A stretch of DNA of 64,000 nt from the NCBI GenBank assembly GCA_019096155.1, contig JAHCVI010000002.1, positions 3,038,001-3,102,000 on the forward strand. The letters run 5' to 3'. Under the pieces are notes generated by a model that was not told the DNA's origin, searched no databases, and saw only the letters and a list, made by a program, of their open reading frames with translations. The translations under genes were made by a program, and so were the position numbers. Source of the DNA: Staphylotrichum longicolle. Lineage: Eukaryota; Ascomycota; Sordariomycetes; Sordariales; Chaetomiaceae. How positions within the stretch are numbered: the stretch's first letter is position 1; every line of letters begins with the position of its first letter. Below, piece by piece: positions 12,920-25,053 of the stretch.

Positions 12920-13333
12920 GTGGCGAAAGGGTTGATGGTGTCGGGGTTTGGGGTTGATGCGGAGGTTTTGAGACGATGTACTTGATTTAATATGTGATAC
13001 CTCTCATGTTACACACGCAGGATAGTAGCTATCCACTTAATATTGGACATATCAGTGTCATCTCACAAGGTTCCTGGCTCACACCGGGTATTGGCATCGC
13101 AACGCTAAAAGTCGACTTCCGTCTAAACCAGAAGACGCGAGACTACCCCTTTTCGTTGAATACTTATTGATGTTGCTGGCAGACCTCATGTAATTTCCAG
13201 AATCCCCATCAGCTTGCACCATGTCTTGGACAAACAAACATCTTCTCGGCACCCTCTCGTCAGCCGCGAATGCCACGGATTTCAGCGAAGTTGCCCTTGT
13301 TTTGCCAGGGCATCTAACTAACCTAATTCGCAT
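12920..13333. other. Intergenic between convergent genes
   Basis: Holds the 3' flank of the permease and of the coiled-coil remnant. No coding signal was seen. Confidence 0.6.
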
Positions 13334-14131
13334 TTAACCAGCCAGATTCGCCATCCCGCTCGACAGAATGCCGGTTCCGCTCGCCAAAAGCGCCCCATTT
13401 CCCTTCAAGGCGCTCAAGGCAAGCATCCCGCCCCCAGCGAGCACCTGCAGGACGGAGATAAGAGCCGGCTTGTCCTTTCGATCCTGGAGCTCGGCGGCCT
13501 TGTCCTTGTATTCAGCAAGTTCTGCTTGGACATCCGCAATCCGTGTCTCATTTGCGATTTTCTGCTTCTCCAGTTCGTGTTTCCACTGCTTGTCATTGTC
13601 CCGCCCCTCGCGTCTCAGCTTCTCAAGGTCGATGTCGAACTTTCTCTGCGACCTCTCGAGCTCTCGCAGAAACGACTCCTTGTTCCTGGCCGCCTCCTCG
13701 AGCTGCTGCGCCAGGTCGGCAATCATCTGTCTGTACTCCTGGTCCTTCTCCTCGTGCATGCGCTCAAAGTCCTGCTGGAGGATGCGGATCCGCTCTTCCT
13801 TCTCGCGGTCCAACTTGTCGAGCTGGGCTTTGTATTCCTGCTCCTGCTGCGCCATCCGGGCCATCATCCGCTGGTTGCCGGACCGCATCGCCGCCTCGTG
13901 GCTCTTGCGCGCGGCCTCCAGGTCGCGGGCGTGCTTGGCCCGCTCCTCGACGAGCTCCTTCTGGAGCTGCTCGCCGGCGCGCGTCTGCCACAGCTGGCGC
14001 TTCTCGTCGACCATCTCGCGCTGGATCTTGAGCACCAAGTTTCCGGGCAGGGAGAGAAGGTGGCTGGTGATCTTGAGCGCCGACTCCCGCGTGTTGTCGT
14101 GGCGGAACGGAAGGGCGAGTGGAGATAGCAC
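13334..14131 (-). pseudogene. C-terminal coiled-coil remnant of an AIG1-type GTPase gene
   Basis: The open frame runs 265 codons, but its beginning has no ATG (GTG at 14131). The first in-frame ATG is at 14014 and would give 226 residues. The opening part (HDNTRESALKITSHLLSLPG, then NLVLKIQREMVDEKRQL) resembles the region after the G domain in fungal AIG1/Toc34-like GTPases. About 150 residues of charged coiled coil and a Gly/Ala/Leu-rich tail follow. No P-loop (GxxGxGKS) is present in the frame or in the 300 bases upstream, which contain a 10-base T run on the plus strand. The simplest reading is a 5'-truncated gene copy. A short functional coiled-coil protein from 14014 remains possible. 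The family assignment is from memory of the pattern. Confidence 0.5.
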
Positions 14132-14452
14132 AAAGAAGACGACGCGTTTTTTTTTTGTGGACCCCTCTCGAACAACTGGTAGCTTAGAACATTGGAGATT
14201 GGAGGCGGCAAATTGCGTGGCCGCTGAAGGTTATGAACTGCTCGAGAGCAGGCCCATTTACCTACCATCCGGCATCACACACGCGTGGTGAGGCCGCTAT
14301 GGTGTCTCAAGTCTGTTCCGGGACTGCATATCATGGCGTGGACTCGGCGTCACATAATTAGGCGAAGCCTCTTAGCTGAAATGCATGTTGTTTTTGACGA
14401 CCACAACACCTTAGGATACGGAGTCTTGCCTTTCTTTTCTCTCACTACCTCC
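14132..14452. other. Intergenic, no gene recognised
   Basis: Lies between the coiled-coil remnant and the Zn2Cys6 gene. It was searched in the minus frames for a GTPase domain and none was found. Confidence 0.6.
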
Positions 14453-16362
14453 TCAACTCCTCGGTAACTGCCACAACTTCTCTGCCGCAGGCTTCACCCC
14501 AGCACCGGTGAAGGCCTCAACAAGAGCAACGGCCGAGTGCCCTGCACTCCGACGAGCGGCATCCTCGAGCCAAGCCATCGATGCCGGTTTTGAACCAGAA
14601 CCGGAGCGGGCCAAGGCGAAGCGGCTTCGCGCAATGCGGGCCCTACAACTGAGCTCCCTAAAAGCCGCGTGCAGCTTTCGAGGGGTCTCCCACTCGGGCA
14701 TCGCGGCAGCAGCGCGAGCGAGGAACGCTACCGCCTCAGCCACAAGCCGCTCGTCCTCGTCGGCATCGCTCAGACGTTCGCGCTCGGCCACAGTCAGCGT
14801 GTTGGAGATGAGCACGAGCGTCGAGGAGACGAAGATGCATGTTACGCTCCTGTCGCGGCGCAAGTGTCAGTATTAATTTGCCCTTTACTTGAAGAGATTT
14901 TCAACTTACCAAGTCAACCACGAGTCATCCTGCTCCACTACGCGAAAGAGTCTCGCGCACTCCCTTGCCGCATCCACCACCTCCGCCCACCCCGACGACG
15001 GCTTCACGTACATTGACAGCGAGGATCCGGGGACAGGCTCAGGGTTTACTGGACCGCTAATAGCCCGTTGGCTGTATTCGACAAGCCGCGTCACCCACTC
15101 GGCGTCGTGCGACCCGACCCGGTGCGTCTGGAGGAAGCAGGCCAGCCAGGCAAAGTACAGCACGGTGAGCTGGCGTGCCGCGGGAGACGGAGACAGCATA
15201 CCCCTGACCATAACAGCGGCGCGTAACCCCGAGGGCATTGTAGCCAGCCATGCGTGGAGCATCCCGTGAATCTGCGTCCTGTGGATGTCCTTCGCTGTAG
15301 GGGGCTGCGCGTCGGCCCGCGCCGAGAACAGCTTCTCATAGATGCTGCCTTGAATGTGGGCGAGGCGGATCCACGCTTGAAACACGTCGAAGTATACGTC
15401 AGCTTCCGAGCCGGCCACGGTGAAGCGGATGAGACCGCTGCCCATGGTGGAGGGCGGCAGGGCAATGTCGTGATCGTCATCTCGGATCAGCGGCGGGTCA
15501 CTGGTCCGGCAGCTTATGTCCCTATCGAGGACGTAGACAATCCAAAAGGCGCGGACGCGTTGTGACGATGTCTCAATGTCGAAGAGCGCGTTTGTCCTGC
15601 TCTGATGGAGACCCAATTTGTGCGTAAGTTTGACGGCGTTGGCGATAAGGGATCTCGCCTCGATCAGCGTCTCGTGGGGCGTGCCGAGATGCAACATGGC
15701 CAGCCCGAGCAGGACCTGGAGAGCGAGGAGGTCGTCGCTGCCCGTTGCCAGACCACCCGCCACGGACTGGGCATTTGCCACGCATGTTGCCGGGTCTAAT
15801 GGCGGCGGGGGAGGAGTGATAGTTACACGGTGCACAGAGACAAGTGCCAGAATCACGTTGATTGCGGCGGTGATGACCGGAGGGCGCCCGTTTGCAGTGT
15901 CTGCTTCGTCGAGCTTCCGCATGAACGTGTCTGCGTCAAACAGGGGAATGATGCAGTTGAGATTGTCAAAGTAATCGTGAATGATTGGAAGAAGCTCTGT
16001 CAGGGGTGGAAGATTGGCAGAACTTGTGCTGGTGCTTGTGCCATTCCTCGTCGTTGAAGGCGTGCGTGTTGGCTCGGGCTCCGAGGGCAGCGTCAAGGGG
16101 ATCGTTTCCGCAGTGCTGCCACTGTTAGTGTGGCTCTCTTGTGATTTTCCCTACCTAGTTCGACTGGGTACGTTACCTACATTGGTTGGATCTGCACCTC
16201 TTTCCGCCTCCTCTTGATATGAGGAGTGTAGGTGCATTGGCTGGCGTAGACCACGCAGTGTGAGCATGTCGGTCTCTTTGCATCGCACCGAATTTTCTTG
16301 ATATGACATAAATCACACGCCTTTGACACAACATCAGCGACACTTCGCAGCTTGTGGATGCA
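14453..16362 (-). CDS. Zn2Cys6 transcription factor with fungal_trans domain, 5' end unresolved
   Basis: Three exons are clear: up to 16362-16181, 16121-14910 and 14849-14453. The first encodes a complete binuclear cluster (CDLCHIKKIRC, then CSHCVVYASQC; spacing 2-6-6-2-6) followed by basic HIKRRRKE. The second carries the fungal-specific regulatory domain (LLPIIHDYFDNLNCIIPLFD; ARSLIANAVKLTHKLGLHQ; RVRAFWIVYVLDRDISCRTS). The last is Ala/Arg-rich and helical. No in-frame ATG precedes the cluster before a stop at 16365, so a short upstream coding exon or another start is missing. The gene lies head-to-head with the dehydrogenase at 16977, which is a candidate target. Confidence 0.8.
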
Positions 16363-16976
16363 TCAAATAAGACGGGGCGAGACCAGGTCGCTTAGGGAGG
16401 CTCCCACCCTTTCTCTTTTCAAGTCCGCGGACTACACCGGTGTTCTGCCCGGTTCGCGACATGTTGATTCGGAGTTGCGTTTGTAGTAGAGTCACTGTAA
16501 CCTCGGCGCCGACGTGGGAGAAGTGGAGTTGGTGATGATCAACAAGGCCGCGGACCAGTTTGATAAAGGTCCAGCGCTGGCCGACGGCGGCTGACAAATG
16601 ATGTTCGGAGTCACGTCACATTGCAGGACTGAAGCGATCCTTCCGGATCCTCTGCAGCTCGACAACGAGACAAAGCATCGAAGACGGCCGCGGACCTGAT
16701 AATGTCATGTTATGGATACTTTGCTAAGACGACCTGACAAATGGACATCTCAATATCTCCCCTAGTATACGTTCGATATGTTTTGAGGAAAACGCATTGT
16801 AAGAGTATATAAGTCGGTATCTATCTCTAAGTGCCCTGGATATCTGATTCAACCATAACAGCACCTGGAACCCTCACCCCTGAGCCCTAGCACCAGCATA
16901 TGCAAGCAACTCTGAATTCCCAGAAACCATTACTCTCAAACAGAGTACACATTTGAAAGGCTCCAATCTTGTCAAA
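16363..16976. other. Divergent promoter region of regulator and SDR
   Basis: About 600 bases that must hold both promoters and probably the first exon of the regulator. A TATA box for the dehydrogenase is visible at 16806. No other gene is supported. Confidence 0.55.
16806..16812 (+). promoter_or_regulatory. TATA box (TATATAA) of SDR gene
   Basis: TATATAA lies about 170 bases upstream of the dehydrogenase ATG, in an AT-rich interval with no competing gene. Confidence 0.55.
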
Positions 16977-17932
16977 ATGCCCGGCGTTAACCCAGCCTAC
17001 TTCCCCAAGGTCATCCCCTTCACCAAGACCTGGCATACAGGACCTTACGACTTCATCTCACCAACCCGCTCCGAGCTGTCCGCTGCCGGCCGTAACGTGA
17101 TTGTCACGGGTGGCGCAACTGGCATCGGCAATGCCATTGCCGTGGCATTTGCCCAAGCCGGTGCCAAGTCTGTTGCCATTGTCGGCCGCCGTCTGGACGC
17201 CCTCAAGTCTGGCGCGGCAACCATCTCGGCCGCCCTTCCGACCGGCTCGGACACACAAGTCCTGTACGAACAAGCCGATCTCCTTTCCCGCGCCGATACA
17301 ACAAAGGCGCTACAATCCATCGCCAGCAAAGTCGGCGGTACCATCGACATCCTCGTCTCTAACGCTGGCCCGACAGCCGACTTCACCGCCGTCGCCGACG
17401 TGACGGACGAGCAGCTGCTCGGCCACTTTCAGAGCTTTGTGCTCACGGCGCTGCACGCCATCCAGGCCTTCCTTCCGCTGGCCGGACCGGAACCGGTGCT
17501 GCTGAGCACCAACACCTGCTTCGCCCACTGGCCTGCCATCCCCAACAGCAGCCTGTACAGCCTCAGCCGCCTGGCGCTGCTCAAGCTCACCGACAACGTG
17601 CAGGTTGAGAACCCGCACGTCAGGGTGGTCAGCGTGCAGCCCGGCTGGGTGGCTACGGCCGCGAACGGATATCAGCCTGAGGCTACTGACTCGGGTACGT
17701 ATCAGCGCGTTTTGTGATACGCTTGTTTGATGTGTTATGGTTGCTGATCAAGGTGTGCTCTGTAGCGGATCTCCCGGGTCAGTTTTACGTGTGGCTGGCG
17801 TCACCTGAAGCCGCGTTCCTCAAGGGCAAGTTTGTGTGGGCCAACTGGGATGCGCAGGAGCTCATGAAAAGAGCCGATGAGATCCAGAGCTCGAGGCTGC
17901 TGACCATCGCGCTTCAGGGAGCAGACCTGTAG
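16977..17932 (+). CDS. Short-chain dehydrogenase/reductase with Arg in place of catalytic Lys
   Basis: Two exons (16977-17694, 17766-17932) give 294 residues. A classical SDR fold is clear: cofactor loop TGGATGIG at 44-51, NAG at 129-131, a candidate catalytic Ser at 177 (LLSTN), and Tyr194. The usual YxxxK reads YSLSR, so residue 198 is Arg. VQPGWVATA follows where PG motifs are expected. GRR after the second strand suggests NADP(H) preference. The substrate is unknown. Whether the Lys-to-Arg change lowers activity or is tolerated cannot be told from sequence. The start ATG follows TCAAA. The divergent Zn2Cys6 gene may regulate it. Confidence 0.85.
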
Positions 17933-18206
17933 ACCTTCCGATCTGTTCAGACTTTGACATAGGTGTTCCTGGCCTCGGAGACTCTGGTGCCGGTTGTTCG
18001 GTTCTGCTTCTGGTAGACATCAAGTACTAGGTAGAAGAGTTACGAGAAATGGCACTTTGGACTCTTTGTTTTTTCCGATCACTGAAGCTATCTATGTACA
18101 TACGCCTTGCTCCCCCAGAAGAGGTTCTCTCCGCAGTCCGACCTGACTTCTTCTGGCCCTAACTTCATGTTCTTGCCAGGTTTAAGCATGAATCATTCCT
18201 AGCTCG

Positions 18207-19620
18207 TTAGATGGCCTGCCAAGTAATCTGCAGGGACACAGCCTGGGACGTCGTGTACACGGTCGACTGCTTAGTCCCCGTGGGCACCGCCGTCGTATAA
18301 AACGAGGAGCTCCCGCTGTATGTGAGGTACGTGCCATCATACGCAAAGACGGTCGCCGTTGTCACGGACGATGCGCATGTCAGCGCATTGCTCGAGATGG
18401 CGCACTTGCCCTTGCTGGACGAGAGCGTGAAACCGGAGCCTGGATCAATTTGTCAGATCAGATGCTGCATTGGGGTTACCAAGAAAGGGCAACCATGAAA
18501 CCGGAAACATACCGCTCGGAGTAGCCGTAAAGGTGGCACATGTGCCGGTCGTGTACCACGTTCCCGCACTGATGATGCAACCATTCTGACTGCCGCCGGA
18601 CACCACGTTGAGATATCCCTTGCCGGACAGTGCCGTGCCCGACGCGGTTGAGACCGGAGCCGACGTCGTCACAGTGGTCCCCGGAGTCCCCGCGACCGTG
18701 GTGCTTGTTGTGCCGCCCGGCTTGGGGAGGTACTTGATTCCGGTCGAAGGGCACGTTGAGCCCGACCCAACCGGAGCGGCGGGCTGCCAGGTGCCACTTT
18801 GTACGGATCCCTGGACATTGTAGTGATACCAGAGCTCATCGAGCTCCTTCTTCGAGTTGCAGTTGATGGTGACGGCGAAGCCAAACTTCGACGTGAGGGC
18901 GGACTGGATGGCGGCCAAGGTGTAGGTCTTGGTGGAAGAGGGCACAATGCCAGCGGCAGCAAGCCAGGAGTACGATGGAAGCGTCTTGAACAAGCTCACG
19001 GCCTTGTTGAAGTAGTCGACGGCGTCGTCGGTGGCTTTGTAGTTGGCATAGCACGAAGGCTCCAGGGTGCTGATGCAGGTGCCGTGCTTGCCCCACTCGT
19101 GCTCCCAGAAGCTCTCGTCGTTCCCCTGGTAGTCCTTCCAGTATGTTTGCATGTACTGAAGGGTGGATGGGGCGGCGGCCTGGAGGATCTGCGTAATGTT
19201 GGTGTACTCACGAGACGCATCGCAGTTGGCCTCATACGTTCCATCGCCTAGAACCAAGTTAACGTCCCCCCCGAGCAAGATGATCGTGGCCATTATGGGT
19301 GCCTACAGTTGTCTGGCCTACTTCTTCGTTAGCAACGCTAAGTCTTCTCATGACATGCACTCAGAAGAAGGGGGAGGAGGCGTTCCTTACCAGAGTCCGT
19401 GAATGGTCCAAGAGTCAGATGGACCGGTGGCCGGGTTGGTGTCCCAAAACTGGGTCAGGAGGAGGTGTCCGCCGGGAGAGTTGAGGCAGCACGTGTCATA
19501 GGCAGTCGTGTTGTGGCAGCTCAGGGGTGCACTTGCAGAGCAAGCCACGGAGCCAGCCCGGGGGTTCACGCAGCCCGCGGCAGCAACGCCCGCCAAAAGG
19601 GGGAGATACCGCATTGCCAT
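18207..19620 (-). CDS. Secreted ribonuclease T2 with C-terminal domain
   Basis: Four exons (19620-19391, 19317-19307, 19247-18513, 18439-18207) give 402 residues, normal for fungal RNase T2. A signal peptide ends near AAGCVNPRAGS. CAS-1 is TIHGLWPDNC (His74) and CAS-2 is FWEHEWGKHGTC (His130, Glu131, His135), so all catalytic residues are present. A Thr/Ser linker near residue 270 leads to a C-terminal domain of about 110 residues. Exon 2 is only 11 bases and codes the PDN after the HGLW motif. The frame works only with this microexon included. The enzyme degrades RNA outside the cell or in the vacuole. A TATA box lies 115 bases upstream. Confidence 0.93.
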
Positions 19621-19733
19621 TGTCGTGCAGAGGTGAGAAGAAGCGGCAACGCAATCGCCTAAACTCTGAAAGGGAAACAGAGAGCTGCATCAGCACAGGT
19701 TCTGGCTGTAAGGCACTCTCTTGGCACTGGCCG

Positions 19734-19741
19734 TATATATA
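19734..19741 (-). promoter_or_regulatory. TATA box of RNase T2 gene
   Basis: TATATATA lies about 115 bases upstream of the RNase T2 ATG at 19620. Confidence 0.55.
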
Positions 19742-20459
19742 GGTCAATCGTGGACCTGTCATCCAGCCTACACAGATTCCGGCTGTTTCCCAAACTGGAA
19801 GCTTAGGTCATAACGTTAGTGTGTAGCCGGCGGCAGCGATAGCGTCTATTGTGGAGCGATATCCGCCCGGTCTTTGGGGGCGCCGGTGAACGAACGCGGA
19901 AGGTTGCGGGCTGGATCGCCCAAACCTTGCTTATCTCTTGGCCATTCAGCGTCCTCTCTGCTCACCCGTGGGTTCCCCCCCAGCTGCGCTGCGTGCGCGT
20001 ACTCGCGAAGTGGAGGAAGCAACGTGAGAGGATGTAGCCTTCTCAATGGTCATTGTCCCCACGTTTCTGAAAGGAAGTGACAACAGCCTGGAAGCTCTGG
20101 GAACAATTGAACCTGCGGGGAAACAAGCTGCGGCTTTCAAGTCGGTGCGTGAATTGCTTGTGTTGGGCAACATCTAAACCCCTCAGCTCAGAGCATCGCG
20201 TGCACGGGAACCACATCATTGGTTTACCGGGAGCAAACTTGAAGCAGAACTGAACTACCTAACGTTAGACCTGATTAATAGCTCACATTTAGGGAGTAGT
20301 GATGCGGTAGCGTGATGGTGGTGTATGGAAAGAGCTGAAGTTGAGTGGAGAGTGCACTGTCTTGTTTTCAGGGGACACTACCTCGGTACCTTGCCTACTC
20401 CCGCTGCCTTGATGTTCTTCTCTTATCCAAAATCGCACCAGGATCTCAATCATTGGCTC
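19742..20459. other. Intergenic, no gene recognised
   Basis: Distal RNase T2 upstream sequence and the 3' flank of the CHAT-STAND gene. No coding signal was seen. Confidence 0.55.
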
Positions 20460-23400
20460 CTAGTCGTCCTCCTCGGACTCACTCACCATGTACCCCGCCA
20501 ACCTCAGGATCATCGCACTAGAGACCGTGTACTCCTCCGGCACCGCCATGATGCTAGAAAACACCCCCTGCGGTCCAGTGGTTCCCCAGACGGTGGAAGG
20601 CGTCCAAGGCGCCTCAGGCAGCTCCAACGCGCCATCCTCGCCAGTCCTCACCGTGCCCGCCAACCACTGCTCGCCCACGTTGTAGAAATGGTCAAAGAAT
20701 AGGGACTGACTCTCCACATCGACCCCGTCAAACTTGGAGAACCGCGGCTGCCAGCCGGGCCCGTGGAAGAGCCTCTCACAAAAGTCCTGCGCGGCCTCAA
20801 TAACCTCGGCCTCCAACGGATCATCAGCTGCACCGTCATCCCTCAAAAACCCCCCCATGTCCGAATCGGCCTGCTGGCCAGACATGGACTGCAGCATGAC
20901 CAGCATGTTGACCGCCGCGTACTGCTGCAGCGACAGCGGGTCCGAGAACCCCAGAGTCTGCGCGATGCGCTGGACCGACGGCGACGTGTCCAGCAAAAGA
21001 CGCATGCCAAACGTAGGGAACACGATCTGGCCGAAGATGGTGGCGAGGAAGAAGATGGCCACCGACTGGGGGCGCGAGTTGGCGGGCCCGAGCATCCACT
21101 GCGGCTGGGTGTCGTTTGTCAGGCCCATGGTCTTGATGAAGATGCGGATCTTCAAGTACGTCGCCTCGTGCGCCGTGGGAGTCGTGTCGCTGGGCTGTTG
21201 GTCACCAATGCGCTCGAGCGTGAGCAAGGCGCGAGCCAGGAGGTAGATGGCCGAGACGTCGGCGTCGAGGCGGCGGACGATGGGCAGCTGGGACAGAAGC
21301 AGCAGCGTTTGGGCCTCAAGACGGCGGTCTGTGGCGTGCAGCGCGTTGGCACGGCGGAGTAGTGACCTGACCAGGTGCTGAGCGGTAGCGGCGTCCCCGG
21401 CGCGGTCGTACAGCAGTGCAAGCTGCTGCTCCCGTTCGATGCGGTGCTCAAGCGAGAGCGCCTGCCGACTGGGAAGCGAGTTCTGCAGCTCGTGGACGAC
21501 GTTGGTGTTGGCAATGGCGTCCTCCCACTTCTCGTCGTCGGTGTCGATGTCGACCAGGCACTCCAACAGACCGATGCGTATCGCTACCTGGTTTGACCCT
21601 GTCATGAGCTCCTCCTCGAGGGCCCTCTGCACCACACGTCGGGCTTCGTCAAAACGCTTCCGCTTCCGCAAGCGGTTCACCTCCCCTTGTACATCCATGA
21701 GCGTGGCTCCGGAAACCGTCAGGCTGTTGAGCCAGTGCGGGATGTTGCGGCCGCGATACCGATCTTGACTCGCAGGCACGGAATCTCCGTTGCTCTCGGC
21801 CACCCATGACAGATAGCGCTCCCGCATCGACCAGTACGACTCCGGGTCGTCTATGTCGGCTGTGAGTCCTTGCCAGGCGTACTCTATCGACTTGGCAACC
21901 CGTACTGCGTAATCGTGATTGATGTGGTTGAGACGAGCCAGCACAGCGTCCACATGCGGTTGCAAGACAGGTTTCACGTCGTCATCCAGGACTCCGCTGC
22001 CATCAAACTGGCGGGTCCGAAACACGGTAGCGGACAGGATTAACTCGAGCACCACGGCACAGAGAAGGCCAAAGTTTATGAGCTCCTGAGGACTGCCAGC
22101 GCCGGCGACAGGCTCCGCTTGGCCGCCGCAGAGCATCGCCGCCACCAGAGGGTCCGCGACTGGGGGTTCTTCCAGAAGACGAATCCCCCGTGCCAACGTC
22201 TTCTCAAAGGCGGCAGAAAGCAGCTCGTATCGTGTTTTATCCGCAAACACGCCTTTGCTGAGATGGGACATAATCATGAGGATGCTCCACTCCCCGAGGG
22301 CATTGCCAGGCGGTCGGTGGAGGGCGGCGAGGAGAGCGCCGTAGTAGTTGTAAAAGTTCAGCCCAATCTCCTTGCGTGGCTGGTCCCAGTCGTCCCTCCA
22401 GTAGAAAGCCTGGAACGGAAAAGAGAGACAAGAATGCAGCTGGAAGCATGCGAACGCCTCTTGCAGGGCACCACGTGCTCCTTTGAACTCAGGGTCCCCG
22501 CGAAGGTAAAGCGTCATGACGGGACTCAGCCGGTGGTAAGGTTTCTGAGGGTCCTTTTCCGTCCGGACGGCGGCGGGCGAGTCGATGAGGTCGAGCTCGC
22601 AGAGTTCTTCGATCAACGTGTTGAGTTGGCTGGTCATCCGTTCGGCCATCTTCCCATCCCCGATCAAGGCCGAGGCTCGATTCAGGCCATCAGGTTCCGA
22701 GAGCATGATGAAGAACATGAGGGTGAGGACTTCCATCTGCACCGGCGACGGCGGTGCCTGATCGATCCCAAACAGCCGACGAATCATCTGGAAGTGCGAC
22801 TGATTACCCATGACGCCCAACGCGGCAAACATCACGTAGTAGACAATGTTTTCCATGGGCATGACTCCCCAGAACATGCCAAGTGAGGTTGGGTGCAGTC
22901 GAGCCTTGAACTCGGCCAGGTCCGGCTCGTTTTCGCCAGGAGTGTGACGCGCAAAGATGCGGGCAATGCGGATCGACATGGCCGCATCGAGGACTTCCCG
23001 GGTGCACTTGCCGCTGTATTGCTTCAGCTGCCGGATGATTCGAGACTCCTGATCCACATCAGCTAGTCCCGGCTCGAGGTTGATGGTGGCACCCTCCAGG
23101 AGACCAGGAAGGTACTCCTTGACGTCCACGTTCTTCTGGCAAAAGTCATAAGCCAGCATCTTTACGGCCAGGGGGTTACCGCCGACAAGCTTGACCAGCC
23201 CTTCCAAATACTTCGACGTGTCGTGTCCCAGGGACACCAGCTGCGGGCCGCCGTGGTGTGCGACTTGGGACGAAAAGAGGCGGATGGCCCGAGACGGCGC
23301 GAGGCCCGTCATCCGCAGCGAGAAGGTAGGCTTTGCGGGAGCCAAGTTGTCGAGCCAGCTTTCGACGTGTCGAGATACCAGCACGAAAAGGCTGGCTCCA

Positions 23401-25053
23401 CCAAAGACTTCGGAGAGAAAACCCTTGAAGATTTTCTGTTGCTGCCGCCGTGTTCGAGAGTCTGGAAACTTCCAGGTTTCCAGATGGTCGACAACGACCA
23501 GATGCCGGTTCTTATTGAGGTATTGCACGACATCCGGAGCTCGGTTTGCTGAGCCGAGCAAAACCTCCGCTAGTCCAGCCTTGAGTTGTGCCATGTCTAC
23601 ACCACTGGGCTTCACATCGTTATCGTCAGCGTCATCGTCATCGTCAACTTCCAGGCCCATATTGATGCGTATGAGTCTCTGGTTTTGGATCAGGAATGTC
23701 TTGGACCACCACTCGCTGACGCTGCGCATCAGAGCCGTCTTTCCAATCCCTGGCTCGCCCCAGAGAATGCCGACATTGGACTGCATCAAAAGAGCACTTT
23801 CAAGTAACAGAATGTCCGTCTCGCGACCGATGACGTCCTCGGCTTGGTTAGCAGTCGATGGTTCCAATGATGGAACAGAAGAAGCGGCCCGTTTGACAAG
23901 GGCTTGACTCTCAACGCCAGATTGTTGAAAGCATCTGGGAACGAGATAGTCAAGGACATCGACGGCGACACCGTATCGCGTCTGCTTGGCCGGATGTTTG
24001 AGCATGGCTGCGCGCGCGTCTCGCAACGCCGCTGGTAGACTGAGGCCGTCGAGCAGCAGGCCCTTGTACACCGTCCGCACCATTTGGTCGACGGCGGAGG
24101 AGGCAATCTTGTAGGACATGGCGACGACGGCCAGAAGACCACGGTTGAGGAGGGTTGTGGCGATGTTGGAGTCTGCAGAACCTGCCGCCGCAGCCGACCT
24201 GCACGCATTGAGGACGGCGTACTTGACCCCGTTCTTGACGAGGACGTCGCCAACCTCGCGAGCGCTGCGGGGATCTGCCGTGAATGTAATCTTGGTTCCG
24301 TTGTGTTCCTTCCGGAGGAAAAGCAAGGTCGACCTGAGCGGTGTTAGACCCCTGATTCCAAGGAGAAACGGTGGGGGCGAGTGGTTCATACGTTGTTGGC
24401 GTCGCTTCGCCGTGCATGTCGAAATGAACAATGTCAAAGAAGCCGCTGGGCTTACTGCTCAGATGAACTTCGAAGGCGTCAAATGTTCCCGGACGAACAA
24501 TCTCGACGCGCGCGCTGCCCTGTGTCAGGTCGGCAACCTTGACAATGGTGGAGGATACGAAGCGATGCGGGATGTCTCGCTCCATCTGCGGCCGAGCAAT
24601 GACGACAAGAATGTTGGTTGACTCGCCCTCGGTGCGGGCCGTATCGTTCGCATTGTCAAGACCTGATTTCTCTGAACTGACGCATCTTGTCACGGTGATG
24701 CCATGGGGTTGTCTCGGGGACGGCCAGACGGCGGGATCCTCCAATGCTTCCCAGAAAGTGTCGTCACCGTGCCTATGAGTGACTTTGACCTGGATGGGCT
24801 GGTCTCCAGTGTCAAGGCGTGGAAGAGCCAGGCTTCTGGCCAGTTTCTGTCCATAGGTCGACACCAGCTCCCGAGCTTCCTGGGCCTTCGACGTCTGAAA
24901 GGGGTCGCCTTCAGCATAATCCTCAAAGTACCAACGGAGCAAGCGGTGATCGTCATTGCTGCAAAGGATCGGAAGGTCAACCTCTGTCGAAGTGGTTCCG
25001 ACACTAATCTGAACTCGACCGGCCGGGAGCGGGACGATACGGACTTCAGCCAT
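20460..25053 (-). CDS. CHAT-protease/STAND-NTPase (NLR-like) protein
   Basis: Two exons (25053-24392, 24333-20460) give 1511 residues. The first intron falls inside the protease domain. Residues 1-140 are unassigned. Residues about 145-350 form a CHAT caspase-like domain: VVIARPQMERDIPHRF, then HFDMHG (His214) and YAVLNACRSA (Cys265), the expected His-Cys dyad. A STAND NTPase follows: DVIGRE before the P-loop GEPGIGKT (413-420), and LVVVDHLE (499-506) as Walker B. An Asp-rich insert lies near 450-460. The last 800 residues are helical and solenoid-like, without a repeat I can name. In fungi such proteases act as NLR-type sensors, and many sit beside gasdermin-like genes. The divergent neighbour at 25432 fits that. 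Activation and substrate are inference. Confidence 0.85.

Noticed and set aside
13368..14291. 307-codon Ser/Arg/Leu-rich plus-strand frame
   Set aside because: It is the complement of the Lys/Glu-rich coiled coil on the minus strand.
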